Source of the DNA: CAZYHS01 sp964647545
GTDB taxonomy: Bacteria; UBA10199; GCA-002796325; 1-14-0-20-49-13
Length of the DNA: 64,000 nt
Reading direction: 5' to 3'
Assembly (NCBI GenBank): GCA_964647545.1
Contig: CAZYHS010000001.1
Span: 80,936 to 144,935 of the forward strand
Shown here: in pieces, positions 17,170-26,019 of the stretch
Layout: every line of letters begins with the position of its first letter
Position numbering within the stretch: the first letter of the stretch is position 1
Translations under genes and position numbers: made by a program
The notes under the pieces: generated by a model
Told to the model about the DNA's origin: nothing
Databases searched by the model: none
What the model saw: only the letters and a program-made list of their open reading frames with translations

Positions 17170-18630
17170 ATGAGCAAAAAGCAATCAAAGAATTTGGTAC
17201 TGGGGGGGGCTCCTCTGACGATTGAAGATTGCTGGGAGTTCGCCCAAAATCCCGGCAAAGTCGAACTTCATCCAAGCGTTAGAGAACGTCTAGACACCAC
17301 CAGAAAGGTCGTTGAAGAGTGCCTTACAGACGGACTTCCTCATTATGGTATTAATACCGGCTTTGGGAGCCTTGCCAATACACGCATTGCCGACGATAAA
17401 CTTGAGGAGCTTCAGTACAACCTCGTCAGAAGTCATGCCTGCGGCGTTGGAGAGCCCTTTCCCGCCGACGTTACAAGGCTTATCATGCTTCTTCGCGCAA
17501 ATGTTTTGGCGATGGGCCATTCCGGCGTTCGTTACCAATTGCTTGAGCAGCTGGTTGAGTTGATCAACAGCGGCAGCCTGCCGGTCATCCCTTCGCAGGG
17601 TTCTGTCGGTGCATCTGGCGATTTAGCGCCGCTTGCGCACCTTGCGCTTGCGCTGCTTGATCGTGGCGTGAAGCTAGAAGCAAAAGAGGGTTTGTCGCTC
17701 ATCAACGGAATTCAGGCCTCTCTTGCGGTCGCAATCGTTGCGCTGCGCGATGCATGGAACGTCTTTGACCACGCCAACATGGCGTTGGCCCTTTCGGTTG
17801 AAGGAATGAGGGGCTCGGCGAAGCCTTTCGATAAAAGGATCGCAGATGTTAGACCGGCACAGTCGGGCCACGCCGAAATTTCAAAGCAGATTTTGGCAAT
17901 GATAGCCGGAAGCAAAATAATCGCGTCACACAAAGGTTGCTCGCGTGTGCAGGATCCATATTCGCTTCGCTGCACGCCACAGGTGCACGGCGCAATTTTG
18001 GACACGCTCAATTACGTCACAAAAATTATTGAGGGCGAATTGCAAAGCTGCACCGACAACCCGCTGATTTTCGGTCGCGACATTATTTCGGGCGGCAACT
18101 TTCACGGAACTTCTATCGGTCTTGCGTGCGATTGTCTTGCGGCTGCATTCACGGCGCTGGGAAATATTTCCGAACGCAGAATTGAGCAGATGATCAACCC
18201 CAAACAGGGCGAGCTAAAATACAAATATCTTTCGTTCGACGCAGGTGTAAATTCGGGTTTCATGGTGGCGCACGTGACAGCCAGCGCTCTTGCAAGCGAG
18301 AACAAGGCGCTTTCACTTCCTGCGTCAAGTGATTCGGTGACAACAAGCGGCGGGCAGGAAGATTTTGTCAGCATGGCGATGTGGGCCGCGAGAAAATTGC
18401 AGCAGCTTGTGAAAAATGTCGAAAGCATAATTGCGATAGAACTTCTTTCGGGCGCTCAGGCCATTGACCTGCACGAAGAAAAACTGGAAGCGGGGGCGGG
18501 GACGAAAAAAATCTACTCCGCAATCAGAAAAGTTGTTCCGACTCTTGAGCGCGACCGCGTTCTCTACATTGACATTGAAAAGGTCAGAGGTTTAATGACC
18601 GGTGGAAATTTAAGAAGTGAGGTTTTATGA
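17170..18630 (+). CDS. hutH: Histidine ammonia-lyase
   Basis: Deaminates histidine to trans-urocanate. The 486-residue protein has the MIO-forming Ala-Ser-Gly within GSVGASGDLAPLAHLALALL, the GINTGFG loop near the N-terminus and SCTDNPLIF. The overall match is to HutH rather than plant-type PAL/TAL, though substrate choice in this family depends on few residues. No other hut genes (hutU, hutI, hutF/G) occur in the window. The start codon has no clear Shine-Dalgarno sequence. Its stop overlaps the marC start (ATGA, 18627-18630), so the two are translationally coupled. Confidence 0.93.
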   Translation: MSKKQSKNLVLGGAPLTIEDCWEFAQNPGKVELHPSVRERLDTTRKVVEECLTDGLPHYGINTGFGSLANTRIADDKLEELQYNLVRSHACGVGEPFPADVTRLIMLLRANVLAMGHSGVRYQLLEQLVELINSGSLPVIPSQGSVGASGDLAPLAHLALALLDRGVKLEAKEGLSLINGIQASLAVAIVALRDAWNVFDHANMALALSVEGMRGSAKPFDKRIADVRPAQSGHAEISKQILAMIAGSKIIASHKGCSRVQDPYSLRCTPQVHGAILDTLNYVTKIIEGELQSCTDNPLIFGRDIISGGNFHGTSIGLACDCLAAAFTALGNISERRIEQMINPKQGELKYKYLSFDAGVNSGFMVAHVTASALASENKALSLPASSDSVTTSGGQEDFVSMAMWAARKLQQLVKNVESIIAIELLSGAQAIDLHEEKLEAGAGTKKIYSAIRKVVPTLERDRVLYIDIEKVRGLMTGGNLRSEVL

Positions 18631-19199
18631 AAACATTTTTGCTCTGCTTCATTCCGCTTTTTGTCGCAGTTGACACGCCGGGCAATATTCCACTGTTTCT
18701 AGGCCTTACCGAGGGGATGAGCCCTCAGGCGCGAAAAAAAGTTGTTTGGCAGGCGTGCTGGACTGCGCTTGTTGTTTCGGTGTTGTTCATGATCGGCGGC
18801 AAATGGCTCTTCTCACTTTTGCACATCACAACCAGCGATTTCAAAATCGCCGGCGGTTTGATACTTTTGTTCATCGCCGTTACCGGTATTTTGCCTTTCA
18901 ATCACTCCGAAAAATTTGAAGGTGTCGGTATTGTTCCGCTTGGCGTCCCTTTAATGATGGGACCCGCGGCGCTGACGACGCTCCTCATTCAAGTCGATCT
19001 CTATCCCGTTTGGTGGGTTTCGGCCGGCTTGTTGCTCAACATCGCGATTTCGTTTTTTGCATTTTATTACAGCTGGCGGATTGCGAAAGCCTTTGGCACC
19101 AACGGCATGAAGGCTTTGTCAAAAGTCATTTCACTTTTCCTAGCCGCAATTGCGGTCATGATGATCCGCGTCGGCATTCAGGAAGTGCTTGGAAGATGA
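18627..19199 (+). CDS. MarC family (UPF0056) integral membrane protein
   Basis: A 190-residue protein with about six membrane helices. The family start FIPLFVAVDTPGNIPLFLGLT is clear, as are LHITTSDFKIAGGLILLFIAVTGI and LGVPLMMGPAALTTLL. MarC proteins are inner-membrane proteins of unknown biochemical role; early links to multidrug resistance were not upheld, and related proteins have been linked to amino acid export. Coupling to hutH (4-bp overlap) hints at a link to histidine or its products, but this is only context. Confidence 0.9.
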   Translation: MKTFLLCFIPLFVAVDTPGNIPLFLGLTEGMSPQARKKVVWQACWTALVVSVLFMIGGKWLFSLLHITTSDFKIAGGLILLFIAVTGILPFNHSEKFEGVGIVPLGVPLMMGPAALTTLLIQVDLYPVWWVSAGLLLNIAISFFAFYYSWRIAKAFGTNGMKALSKVISLFLAAIAVMMIRVGIQEVLGR

Positions 19200-19212
19200 A
19201 GGGAAAAAAGTT

Positions 19213-19241
19213 TTGACATGACGCGGCATGCGTGCTAGGCA
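19213..19241 (+). promoter_or_regulatory. Sigma-70-type promoter candidate upstream of the M23 peptidase gene
   Basis: A perfect TTGACA (19213-19218), 17-nt spacer and TAGGCA (19236-19241). The -10 box is weak. Transcription would start about 120 nt before the TTG start codon of the peptidase gene, leaving a long leader that shows no structure I could identify. Confidence 0.45.
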
Positions 19242-19368
19242 AGGGCCAGAGAGTCAAAAAGCCGGTTCAATTATTAGCAGTACCAAATAGCTGTTCAAAA
19301 GTTGGTTCGCAGTTCTAAGAAAAAAGAAGTAACAACTGTCAACGAATTTGAAATTTAGGAGTGACTTC

Positions 19369-20307
19369 TTGAAGGGAAAAAGTAAGAAGCCAGCCTCATA
19401 CAGTATCGTTATTATGCCTGACGGCCGTCAGGCTAAAAAAAGCTTTAAAGCTCCGCGTTGGGCTTTGGAGGCCTTTTTGGGCCTTTGCGGCCTTTGGCTT
19501 ATCGCCACTTTTGTCCTTTTTGGCGGAATGATGTACTACCGCAGCCAATTTGCCGCCACAGGTGAGATTCGTCAGGAAAATGCCCAGCTCAAAGAAGATG
19601 CCGGACGAATCAACGAAAAACTTGCAGCGATGGAGCAGGAGGTCGGCAGGGCCAGCCGTCTTGCAAAACGACTTGAGACGGCTATCGGCGTACGGCGCGG
19701 CCTTAAAACAGGTATTGGCCCTATCGCCGAAGACGATCTTCCGAAGGCCAAAAAAGTTTCTCTAAAAGATGCTGTGGCCGCCAAGGGCGAGAAAATTTCT
19801 TTCAACGACGTCGAACTTAAAATGGACAAGCTCGACGAGATCGCTTCATCGGTTGAAATGCGCCTTACTCAGATTTACGAATACCACAAAGATAAATTGT
19901 CATACTGGGCGAGCGTTCCTTCCATCTGGCCGGTTCGCGGCTGGGTTACAAGCGAGTTCGGTTTCAGGTGTTCCCCCAAGGGAATCGGGTCGCGCTTTCA
20001 TGAAGGTATCGACATAGCCGCGTCGATAGGCACTCCGATATATGCCTCCGGCGACGGAGTTGTTACGTTTTCCGGTTACAAAAATGGACTCGGTAAGACG
20101 GTCATAATCGACCATGGTTTTGGGGTTTCAACGATTTACGGCCACAATTCTTCAAATCTTGTCAGGGCAGGTGACAGGATCAAACGAGGAACAAATATCG
20201 CAAGGGTCGGGCGTACCGGTCGCTCTACCGGCCCTCATCTGCACTATCAAATCGTGGTTGACGGAGTCAGCGTTGACCCAATGCGTTACATCATAGAGAA
20301 TTTCTAA
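19369..20307 (+). CDS. Membrane-anchored M23 (LytM-type) peptidase with coiled coil
   Basis: Likely cell-wall endopeptidase or divisome/envelope regulator acting in the periplasm. About 312 residues: a short basic N-terminus, one membrane helix (AFLGLCGLWLIATFVLFGGMM), a coiled coil (about residues 65-105, EIRQENAQLKEDAGRINEKL), then a LytM domain near the C-terminus. Zinc ligands are visible as FHEGID (His and Asp) and HLHYQI, so the domain looks catalytically competent. The start is taken as TTG at 19369 because AGGAG (19357-19361) lies 7 nt upstream; an in-frame TTG at 19348 would place the Shine-Dalgarno inside the gene. hemA follows 4 nt later. Confidence 0.9.
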   Translation: MKGKSKKPASYSIVIMPDGRQAKKSFKAPRWALEAFLGLCGLWLIATFVLFGGMMYYRSQFAATGEIRQENAQLKEDAGRINEKLAAMEQEVGRASRLAKRLETAIGVRRGLKTGIGPIAEDDLPKAKKVSLKDAVAAKGEKISFNDVELKMDKLDEIASSVEMRLTQIYEYHKDKLSYWASVPSIWPVRGWVTSEFGFRCSPKGIGSRFHEGIDIAASIGTPIYASGDGVVTFSGYKNGLGKTVIIDHGFGVSTIYGHNSSNLVRAGDRIKRGTNIARVGRTGRSTGPHLHYQIVVDGVSVDPMRYIIENF

Positions 20308-20311
20308 TTCC

Positions 20312-21574
20312 ATGCGCGCGGTAACATTAAGTTTCAATCATAGAGCGACTCCGCTTGCGCTTCGCGAAGCTCTTGCTTTTGCCCCGGATGTCATCAAAGA
20401 AATCACACTAAAATTTACAGGTTCTGAAGTCGTTCGTGAATGCATGGCTTTAGTTACGTGCAATCGAACGGAGTTTTATGCTGTCGGCCCCTGCGACGAC
20501 GGCATAACCGAAACCCTGTTGAACGAACTGGCTTTTCGCACAGGCTTTTCAAGGGAAGAGCTAAGGCAGGCCGCCGAAATCAATTTCGCAAAGAACGCGC
20601 TAGTACATATTTTCAAGGTGGCTTCAAGTATCGACTCGATGGTTGTAGGGGAAGCGGAAATACTCGGTCAGTTTAAATCGGCCTATCAAGCGGCGGTTGA
20701 AAATCGCACGGTCGGGCCCTATTTGCACAAAATCTGTCATGCGGCGTTTCGTGCGTCAAAACGCGTGAGAACCGAGACCGATATCGCCAGACTGCCGGTT
20801 TCAATGGGGACGCTGGCGGTTGACCTTGCCGCCTCTTCGATTGGAGACCTTTCGGGAAAGACCGTGCTTTTGGTCGGAGCAGGAAAGATGGGACGTCTTG
20901 TTGCGACCCATTTGAAAACGCGTTTCAATCCCAGACTGCTTGTGACCAGCCGGACTATCGAAAGCAGCGAACTTGCCGCGTCGGTCGCCGGCGGGGCGCC
21001 CGTTCCGTTCGAAGAACTTGCCCGTGCAATTTCGGTCGCGGACGTCGTAGTGACATCGGCCTCCGGCGGTCAGTTGATAAGCGCGGAACTTCTGGCTCAA
21101 TTCGCAAAAAAAGAGAGACTGATTCTTATCGATCTTGGCGTGCCGAGAAACATAGATCCTCATAGCTCAAAGCTTGGCAACGTCGTTTTGTTCAACATCG
21201 ACCATTTCAACGGCCTCGCCGAAGGGAACCTTTCTGCCAGACGCGCCGCGGCGCTAATGGCCCAAAGCATAATTGACGTTGAGGCAAATGCCTGTTTTTC
21301 GGAGCTGGCGGGTTTGAAGCTCGTTCCGCTTATCGAAGAGTTGCAAAAACGTTCGACCGAGGTCGTCACTTGTGAGCTCGAGAGGATATTTACGCAATTT
21401 CCGGAGTTGTCCGCCAAAGAGATGGCGGCAATAACCGACATGGCTCGAAATATAGCCTCCAAGATGGTTTCCGAGCCGGTCAGGCGCGCCAAAGAGGCGT
21501 TGGCCGTTTCACGCGAATCCCAGCACGATGCCATGAAAGATGCCGAGGCCATTCTAAAGCAGATTCTTTCATAA
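20312..21574 (+). CDS. hemA: Glutamyl-tRNA reductase
   Basis: Reduces glutamyl-tRNA(Glu) to glutamate-1-semialdehyde with NADPH, the first committed step of C5-pathway tetrapyrrole synthesis. The 420 residues begin MRAVTLSFNHRATPLALRE and include catalytic Cys50 in VTCNRTEFYAV, GEAEILGQFKSAYQ, the NADPH-binding VLLVGAGKMGRLVA and a C-terminal helical dimerisation domain. It starts 4 nt after the M23 peptidase gene without a clear Shine-Dalgarno sequence, so coupling is likely. hemL and hemC are not in the window. Confidence 0.96.
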   Translation: MRAVTLSFNHRATPLALREALAFAPDVIKEITLKFTGSEVVRECMALVTCNRTEFYAVGPCDDGITETLLNELAFRTGFSREELRQAAEINFAKNALVHIFKVASSIDSMVVGEAEILGQFKSAYQAAVENRTVGPYLHKICHAAFRASKRVRTETDIARLPVSMGTLAVDLAASSIGDLSGKTVLLVGAGKMGRLVATHLKTRFNPRLLVTSRTIESSELAASVAGGAPVPFEELARAISVADVVVTSASGGQLISAELLAQFAKKERLILIDLGVPRNIDPHSSKLGNVVLFNIDHFNGLAEGNLSARRAAALMAQSIIDVEANACFSELAGLKLVPLIEELQKRSTEVVTCELERIFTQFPELSAKEMAAITDMARNIASKMVSEPVRRAKEALAVSRESQHDAMKDAEAILKQILS

Positions 21575-21617
21575 AAATTGCAAGCTTATACAAGTTATGT
21601 TAGGTGCTCTGGCAACT

Positions 21618-22664
21618 ATGCAAGGTTACAATGTTGCTGTTGTCGGCGCCACAGGGGTTGTCGGTGAAACGATGATCCGTGTGCTTGAAGAGCGAAAATT
21701 TCCGGTCGATCGTTTGCTCCCTCTGGCCAGCGAGGCCAGCTGTGGAAAAAATATCCGTTTCAAAGGGCGTGAAATTCCGGTCGAAAAACTCACGAAAGAT
21801 TCGTTCCATGGCATAGACTTCGCCCTTTTTTCGGCGGGGGGCGAGATAAGTCTTGAGTACGCCAGATATGCCGTGGCTTCAAATGCCGTGGTGGTCGATA
21901 ATTCCGCGGCGTTTCGCATGGAAAAAGATGTGCTGCTGATTGTCCCCGAGGTGAACGGACACCTTGTAAAAAAGGGGACCCGTGCGGCGATAATTGCAAA
22001 TCCAAATTGTTCGACAATCCAGCTTGTTTGCGCGCTCAAGCCCATTCATGACGCCGCGATAATCAGACGTGTCGTGGTTTCGACATACCAGTCGGTGTCG
22101 GGAGCTGGGCGGGACGCGATGATCGAACTTGCAAATCACACAAAGAATATTTCCCTGCCCGATATCGTCGCCGCTTCGGGCGCTGCCGGCGATTGCGAAC
22201 GAATCTCGTGCGCCGACTCATGTTTTGCGCATCCGATCGCCTTTGACTGCCTGCCCCACATTGATAAATTCGAGCCCAACGGTTACACAAAAGAAGAGAT
22301 GAAGGTCGTCAGGGAAACTCAAAAAATTCTCGGCGACGATTCTATCGCCGTGACCTGCACGGCGGTTAGAGTTCCGGTGTTCATAAGCCACTCCGAATCG
22401 GTCAACGTCGAGACGCTCAAAGAGCTTGCTTGCGAAAAGGCGAAAGAGATTTTGGCGAACGCCAAAGGGGTGGTCGTTTGCGACGATCCTTCTCGATCGC
22501 TATACCCGAGGGCTTTAGCCGCCGCAGGAAAAGACGAAGTATTCGTCGGCCGAATTCGCCGTGACGAATCGCGCGAAAACTGCCTCAATATGTGGATAGT
22601 TTCCGATAACGTTAGAAAAGGTGCGGCGACGAACGCCGTTCAGATACTCGAACTCTTGATCTGA
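21618..22664 (+). CDS. asd: Aspartate-semialdehyde dehydrogenase
   Basis: Reduces aspartyl phosphate to aspartate-4-semialdehyde with NADPH for lysine/diaminopimelate, threonine and methionine synthesis. The protein starts MQGYNVAVVGATGVVGETMIR (Rossmann GxTGxVG motif), carries the catalytic Cys in ANPNCSTIQLV, and has STYQSVSGAGRDAM. Start choice: the ATG at 21618 gives the usual family N-terminus; an in-frame ATG at 21597 would add seven residues and neither has a strong ribosome site. The 348-residue form is normal. The next gene is the large exported protein, then truA. Confidence 0.94.
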   Translation: MQGYNVAVVGATGVVGETMIRVLEERKFPVDRLLPLASEASCGKNIRFKGREIPVEKLTKDSFHGIDFALFSAGGEISLEYARYAVASNAVVVDNSAAFRMEKDVLLIVPEVNGHLVKKGTRAAIIANPNCSTIQLVCALKPIHDAAIIRRVVVSTYQSVSGAGRDAMIELANHTKNISLPDIVAASGAAGDCERISCADSCFAHPIAFDCLPHIDKFEPNGYTKEEMKVVRETQKILGDDSIAVTCTAVRVPVFISHSESVNVETLKELACEKAKEILANAKGVVVCDDPSRSLYPRALAAAGKDEVFVGRIRRDESRENCLNMWIVSDNVRKGAATNAVQILELLI

Positions 22665-22691
22665 TTTTTTCTGCCTGCCATAAGGTGCTTC

Positions 22692-25235
22692 ATGACGAAA
22701 TTTAAAAAAAATATCCGCCGTCTGATTTTTTTCGTCGCGGCATTTTGTGCCATTCATTCAAACGCATTAGCGGCCTCTTATCCTGATTCGGTCGGAGCGG
22801 TGCTTAGTCTCGGCATTAGTCAGGCCATAGGCGGAATGGCCATCACTCAGAACAACCGCTATCTCTTCGTCGCCTACGGGCAGAATCTGAAAATGATAGA
22901 CCTTGGCACCTTCGCGCTGGCCGAGGAGCAACCCCCCGAACTTACCGAAGAGGCCGGAACGCTAGGGGTCATCAAAGACCTTGCCTATTCGGCGGTCAAC
23001 AATGAACTCTACGCCGTGCAGGACGACGGCGACCTGCTTATCTACAACGTCTCTAAAATTACGCTGCAGCCGAGCGTGATAAGAATACTCTCTTCGACGA
23101 CCCTTTTTCCTCTGGCGATCGACGATACGGGAACAGAGCCGGTGCTGTACATCGGCGACAATACGAATAAGGCGGTTTATGTCTGGAAGCGTAGCGCCGG
23201 CGGCATCATAAACACCATTTCGCTGACACAGGTCCTTTCAAGCGTGACCAATTGGACGATGAACGATCTGCTCTACGTTAACGACGTCGCCGAGATGTTC
23301 ATGTCTGTTGGGGCCGGCTATCTTGTGTGGACGAACGAGAACGGCACAGGGGGCGCGACCCGCGTGGCGCTACCTTACGGATACACGGTCAATATGCAGG
23401 CTATGGCCGCTCTTCCGAACGGCACCAAAATTTACGCGATCGATTCGAGCGACAATAATTCTATCGAGATAGTTTCTACGGCGACGAACACGAGACAAAC
23501 GCCAATTTCAATTAGAACGACCGACAACACGGAACTTATCGGCATTGCGACCTTCACAGGTTCGGACGGTTTTGTGTACGGATATTGCTCGGGGCTCGAC
23601 GGCGTTTCCGTGTGGGACACGACCAACGACACGATGATAGATCAGGCCACCGGCTCGTCGTGCATTGATATAAGCCCAAGCGATACCTGCCAGCCGATAC
23701 AGACAAGCTATTACGGGCCGCTTATTACGTCGGGAGACGGCTATATTTACATGTCGAGCGCCGGCGGAGAACTTGTGCTCCTTACCGAAAATCCGGTGAT
23801 CGATATCGTGTCGGTGAAATATTTTGACGACGACGAAGAAGAGACCGACGCTCTCCATCAAGGGGGGACCGTTCAGATAACGTGGACTTCGGATCAGAAC
23901 GGCTCATACAGAACATATGCCAACGGAAGTATAGATGAATCGGGCTCCGCGCTTACCGACATTAACGGTGCTACCGGCGGAAGCGTTGTTGCGGGCGAAA
24001 CAAACGTCACAACATTTGCCTACGACACAAATCAAAGTATTCTTGAAGAAGGGGACAACAATCTTTTCTTTTTTGTTGAAAATTCCGCAAAGCTTATCGG
24101 CCGAATTGCGGCGGTGGCCTTCGTCGATACTCCGCCTCCGGCCGTTGTCGTCACCGGAGCATCTTTCGGAAATACGCGCGCTTACATAACTTTTAACAGG
24201 CTCACTCCAAACGACATGAGCCATTACAACATCTACGCAGACACCGACCCAGACGCCGTGAAAACAAAAAGTGCGACATCGGCAACAAAGGCACAGCCTT
24301 CAAGCGGGGCGCACGTGACCGCAGAAATTTCGGGACTGACCAACGGCACTCTTTATTATTTGGCGATCGAAGGAGTTGACGAAGGGGAAAATATTGGGCC
24401 AAGAACTTATCTTCTGCCCGACGGCAGCCCGATTTCAGCCACTCCGCAAATCACGGTGGGCCCCGCCGGATTTAGCGGAGAGAAGGGGGGCTGTTCGCTC
24501 ACGATAGAGGGAGAGTTTGATCCAGAGCAAGCTGCGTGCGTGTTGCTGTTGCTTATTTTTCCCGTCATCTTCAATTTTATAAAAAGATTTCCGGCCACAT
24601 TTTTTGTGGTACTTGTGATGAGTTTGTTTTTAATGTTTCCCAAGCCGGCGCAGGCCGGTGGCACCGAAAATAATCCGCAATGGTGGTCAACTGAGTTCAA
24701 AGTCGGGTTTTGGATGCCGCAGGACAAGGTTACCAAGAAATTTTTCAATAAATGCTGCAATCTGGTTTACATGGTCAACGGCGGTTTTCTCTACGATGGA
24801 AAATATGGCATCGAGGGAGGCGTCGGCTTCATGTATGAGAATGGCTGGGCGCTGGGGTCGGCGACGGGAGAGCGGTCGGGCGACCGCTTTAATTTCATAA
24901 TGGTGCCGATGGAGACGACCGGAGTATGGCGCATGGACTACGCCGAAAATCAAATAGTCGTTCCCTACATAAAAGGTGGAATCGATTACGTTTACTATCG
25001 CGAGAGCGTGAAGGGGAGTGTGACTCAAGGTCTCAAAACCGGGCTTCATGCCGCCGGAGGAATGCAGTTTTCTCTGGATTTTTTTGATTCCGACGCGAGC
25101 CTTGAGAATGATTACGGGATAAACGATATTTATTTTGTGATCGAGGCAAGATACAACTGGATAAACAGTTTCGGAAAGAAAGGGCTCGACCTTTCCAGCA
25201 CGATCTACAGCGCCGGATTTCTGATGGAGTTCTAG
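22692..25235 (+). CDS. Large exported protein: propeller-like region, FN3-like domain, sorting-signal-like segment and C-terminal outer-membrane barrel
   Basis: 847 residues with no single known family. Seen in order: a Sec signal peptide (residues 1 to about 28, hydrophobic LIFFVAAFCAIHSNALAA); repeated beta-strand units resembling a beta-propeller or surface-layer repeat region (about 35-370, e.g. AITQNNRYLFVAYG); an Ig-like stretch (about 375-478); an FN3-like domain (about 485-575, ending LTNGTLYYLAIEGVDEGEN); GGCSL at about 600 followed by DPEQ, a hydrophobic helix and KR, resembling C-terminal JDVT/MYXO-CTERM-type sorting tails; a second hydrophobic stretch ending FPKPAQA at about 656, much like a signal peptide; and about 190 residues of alternating strands ending YSAGFLMEF, like a small outer-membrane barrel with a C-terminal Phe. 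It may be a fusion of two exported proteins or be cut in two. truA follows one base after the stop. Confidence 0.75.
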   Translation: MTKFKKNIRRLIFFVAAFCAIHSNALAASYPDSVGAVLSLGISQAIGGMAITQNNRYLFVAYGQNLKMIDLGTFALAEEQPPELTEEAGTLGVIKDLAYSAVNNELYAVQDDGDLLIYNVSKITLQPSVIRILSSTTLFPLAIDDTGTEPVLYIGDNTNKAVYVWKRSAGGIINTISLTQVLSSVTNWTMNDLLYVNDVAEMFMSVGAGYLVWTNENGTGGATRVALPYGYTVNMQAMAALPNGTKIYAIDSSDNNSIEIVSTATNTRQTPISIRTTDNTELIGIATFTGSDGFVYGYCSGLDGVSVWDTTNDTMIDQATGSSCIDISPSDTCQPIQTSYYGPLITSGDGYIYMSSAGGELVLLTENPVIDIVSVKYFDDDEEETDALHQGGTVQITWTSDQNGSYRTYANGSIDESGSALTDINGATGGSVVAGETNVTTFAYDTNQSILEEGDNNLFFFVENSAKLIGRIAAVAFVDTPPPAVVVTGASFGNTRAYITFNRLTPNDMSHYNIYADTDPDAVKTKSATSATKAQPSSGAHVTAEISGLTNGTLYYLAIEGVDEGENIGPRTYLLPDGSPISATPQITVGPAGFSGEKGGCSLTIEGEFDPEQAACVLLLLIFPVIFNFIKRFPATFFVVLVMSLFLMFPKPAQAGGTENNPQWWSTEFKVGFWMPQDKVTKKFFNKCCNLVYMVNGGFLYDGKYGIEGGVGFMYENGWALGSATGERSGDRFNFIMVPMETTGVWRMDYAENQIVVPYIKGGIDYVYYRESVKGSVTQGLKTGLHAAGGMQFSLDFFDSDASLENDYGINDIYFVIEARYNWINSFGKKGLDLSSTIYSAGFLMEF

Positions 25236-25236
25236 C

Positions 25237-26019
25237 ATGTCTAGAAATATCAAGCTTACAATTGAATACGACGGGACGAACTATTCCGGCTGGCAGATAC
25301 AGCCGAATTCGCCGACCGTTCAAAGCGAGGTCATACGCGCCATTAAAAAAATGACGGGAGAAGATGTCGTGCTGACCGGTTCAAGCAGGACCGACGCCGG
25401 AGTGCACGCTTTGTCTCAGGTGGCGAATTTCAGGACAAGCTCGAAGATACCGCTTCATAATTTTTTGCGCGGCCTCAATTGTATTTTACCAGAAGATATC
25501 TCTATAATTGATGTCGTCGATATCGATGAATCGTTTCATGCAAAGCGTTTGGCGCACGGAAAACATTATCGTTACATTCTGGCGTTGGGCTCGTCGCGTT
25601 CGGCGATTATGCGCGACAGGGCATGGTTTGTGGCGGGTTTGAAGCCTCGTGAGCTCTCTCTGTTTGTCAAAAGAATCAATGCGGCCGCAAAACCTCTTAT
25701 CGGCGATCACGACTTTACTTCTTTCTGCGCCTCGGGCGACACGAACGTGTCAAAGGTGAGAAGGTTGCTAAGCGTTAAGGCAAAGCTTGTAAAAAAATCC
25801 GATTTTACAAAGTCGCCGCTGGTTCACATTGATGTGACCGGCGAAGGCTTTCTAAAACAGATGGTGAGAAATATCGTCGGGACGCTTGTTGCGACGGCAA
25901 AGTCGGACGAAAAAAAACCGGCCGAAGCCGTGAAGAAGATTTTAAAGTCAAAAGACAGAAAAAAGGCCGGCGTGACTGCGCCGGCCTGCGGTCTCTATCT
26001 TGTCGATGTAAAATATTAG
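25237..26019 (+). CDS. truA: tRNA pseudouridine(38-40) synthase TruA
   Basis: Forms pseudouridine at positions 38-40 of the tRNA anticodon arm. The 260-residue protein shows IEYDGTNYSGWQIQPN, the catalytic Asp in GSSRTDAGVHALSQVANF, and GEGFLKQMVRNIVGTL near the end. The start lies one base after the preceding stop. The final codons overlap the convergent 775-residue RTX gene by 4 bp in TTAG, so the two opposing operons meet with no spacer or terminator. Confidence 0.96.
   Translation: MSRNIKLTIEYDGTNYSGWQIQPNSPTVQSEVIRAIKKMTGEDVVLTGSSRTDAGVHALSQVANFRTSSKIPLHNFLRGLNCILPEDISIIDVVDIDESFHAKRLAHGKHYRYILALGSSRSAIMRDRAWFVAGLKPRELSLFVKRINAAAKPLIGDHDFTSFCASGDTNVSKVRRLLSVKAKLVKKSDFTKSPLVHIDVTGEGFLKQMVRNIVGTLVATAKSDEKKPAEAVKKILKSKDRKKAGVTAPACGLYLVDVKY

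Noticed and set aside
19242..19345. tRNA or small RNA gene in the leader before the M23 peptidase gene
   Set aside because: No cloverleaf or CCA-type end could be drawn, and no stable hairpin was seen.
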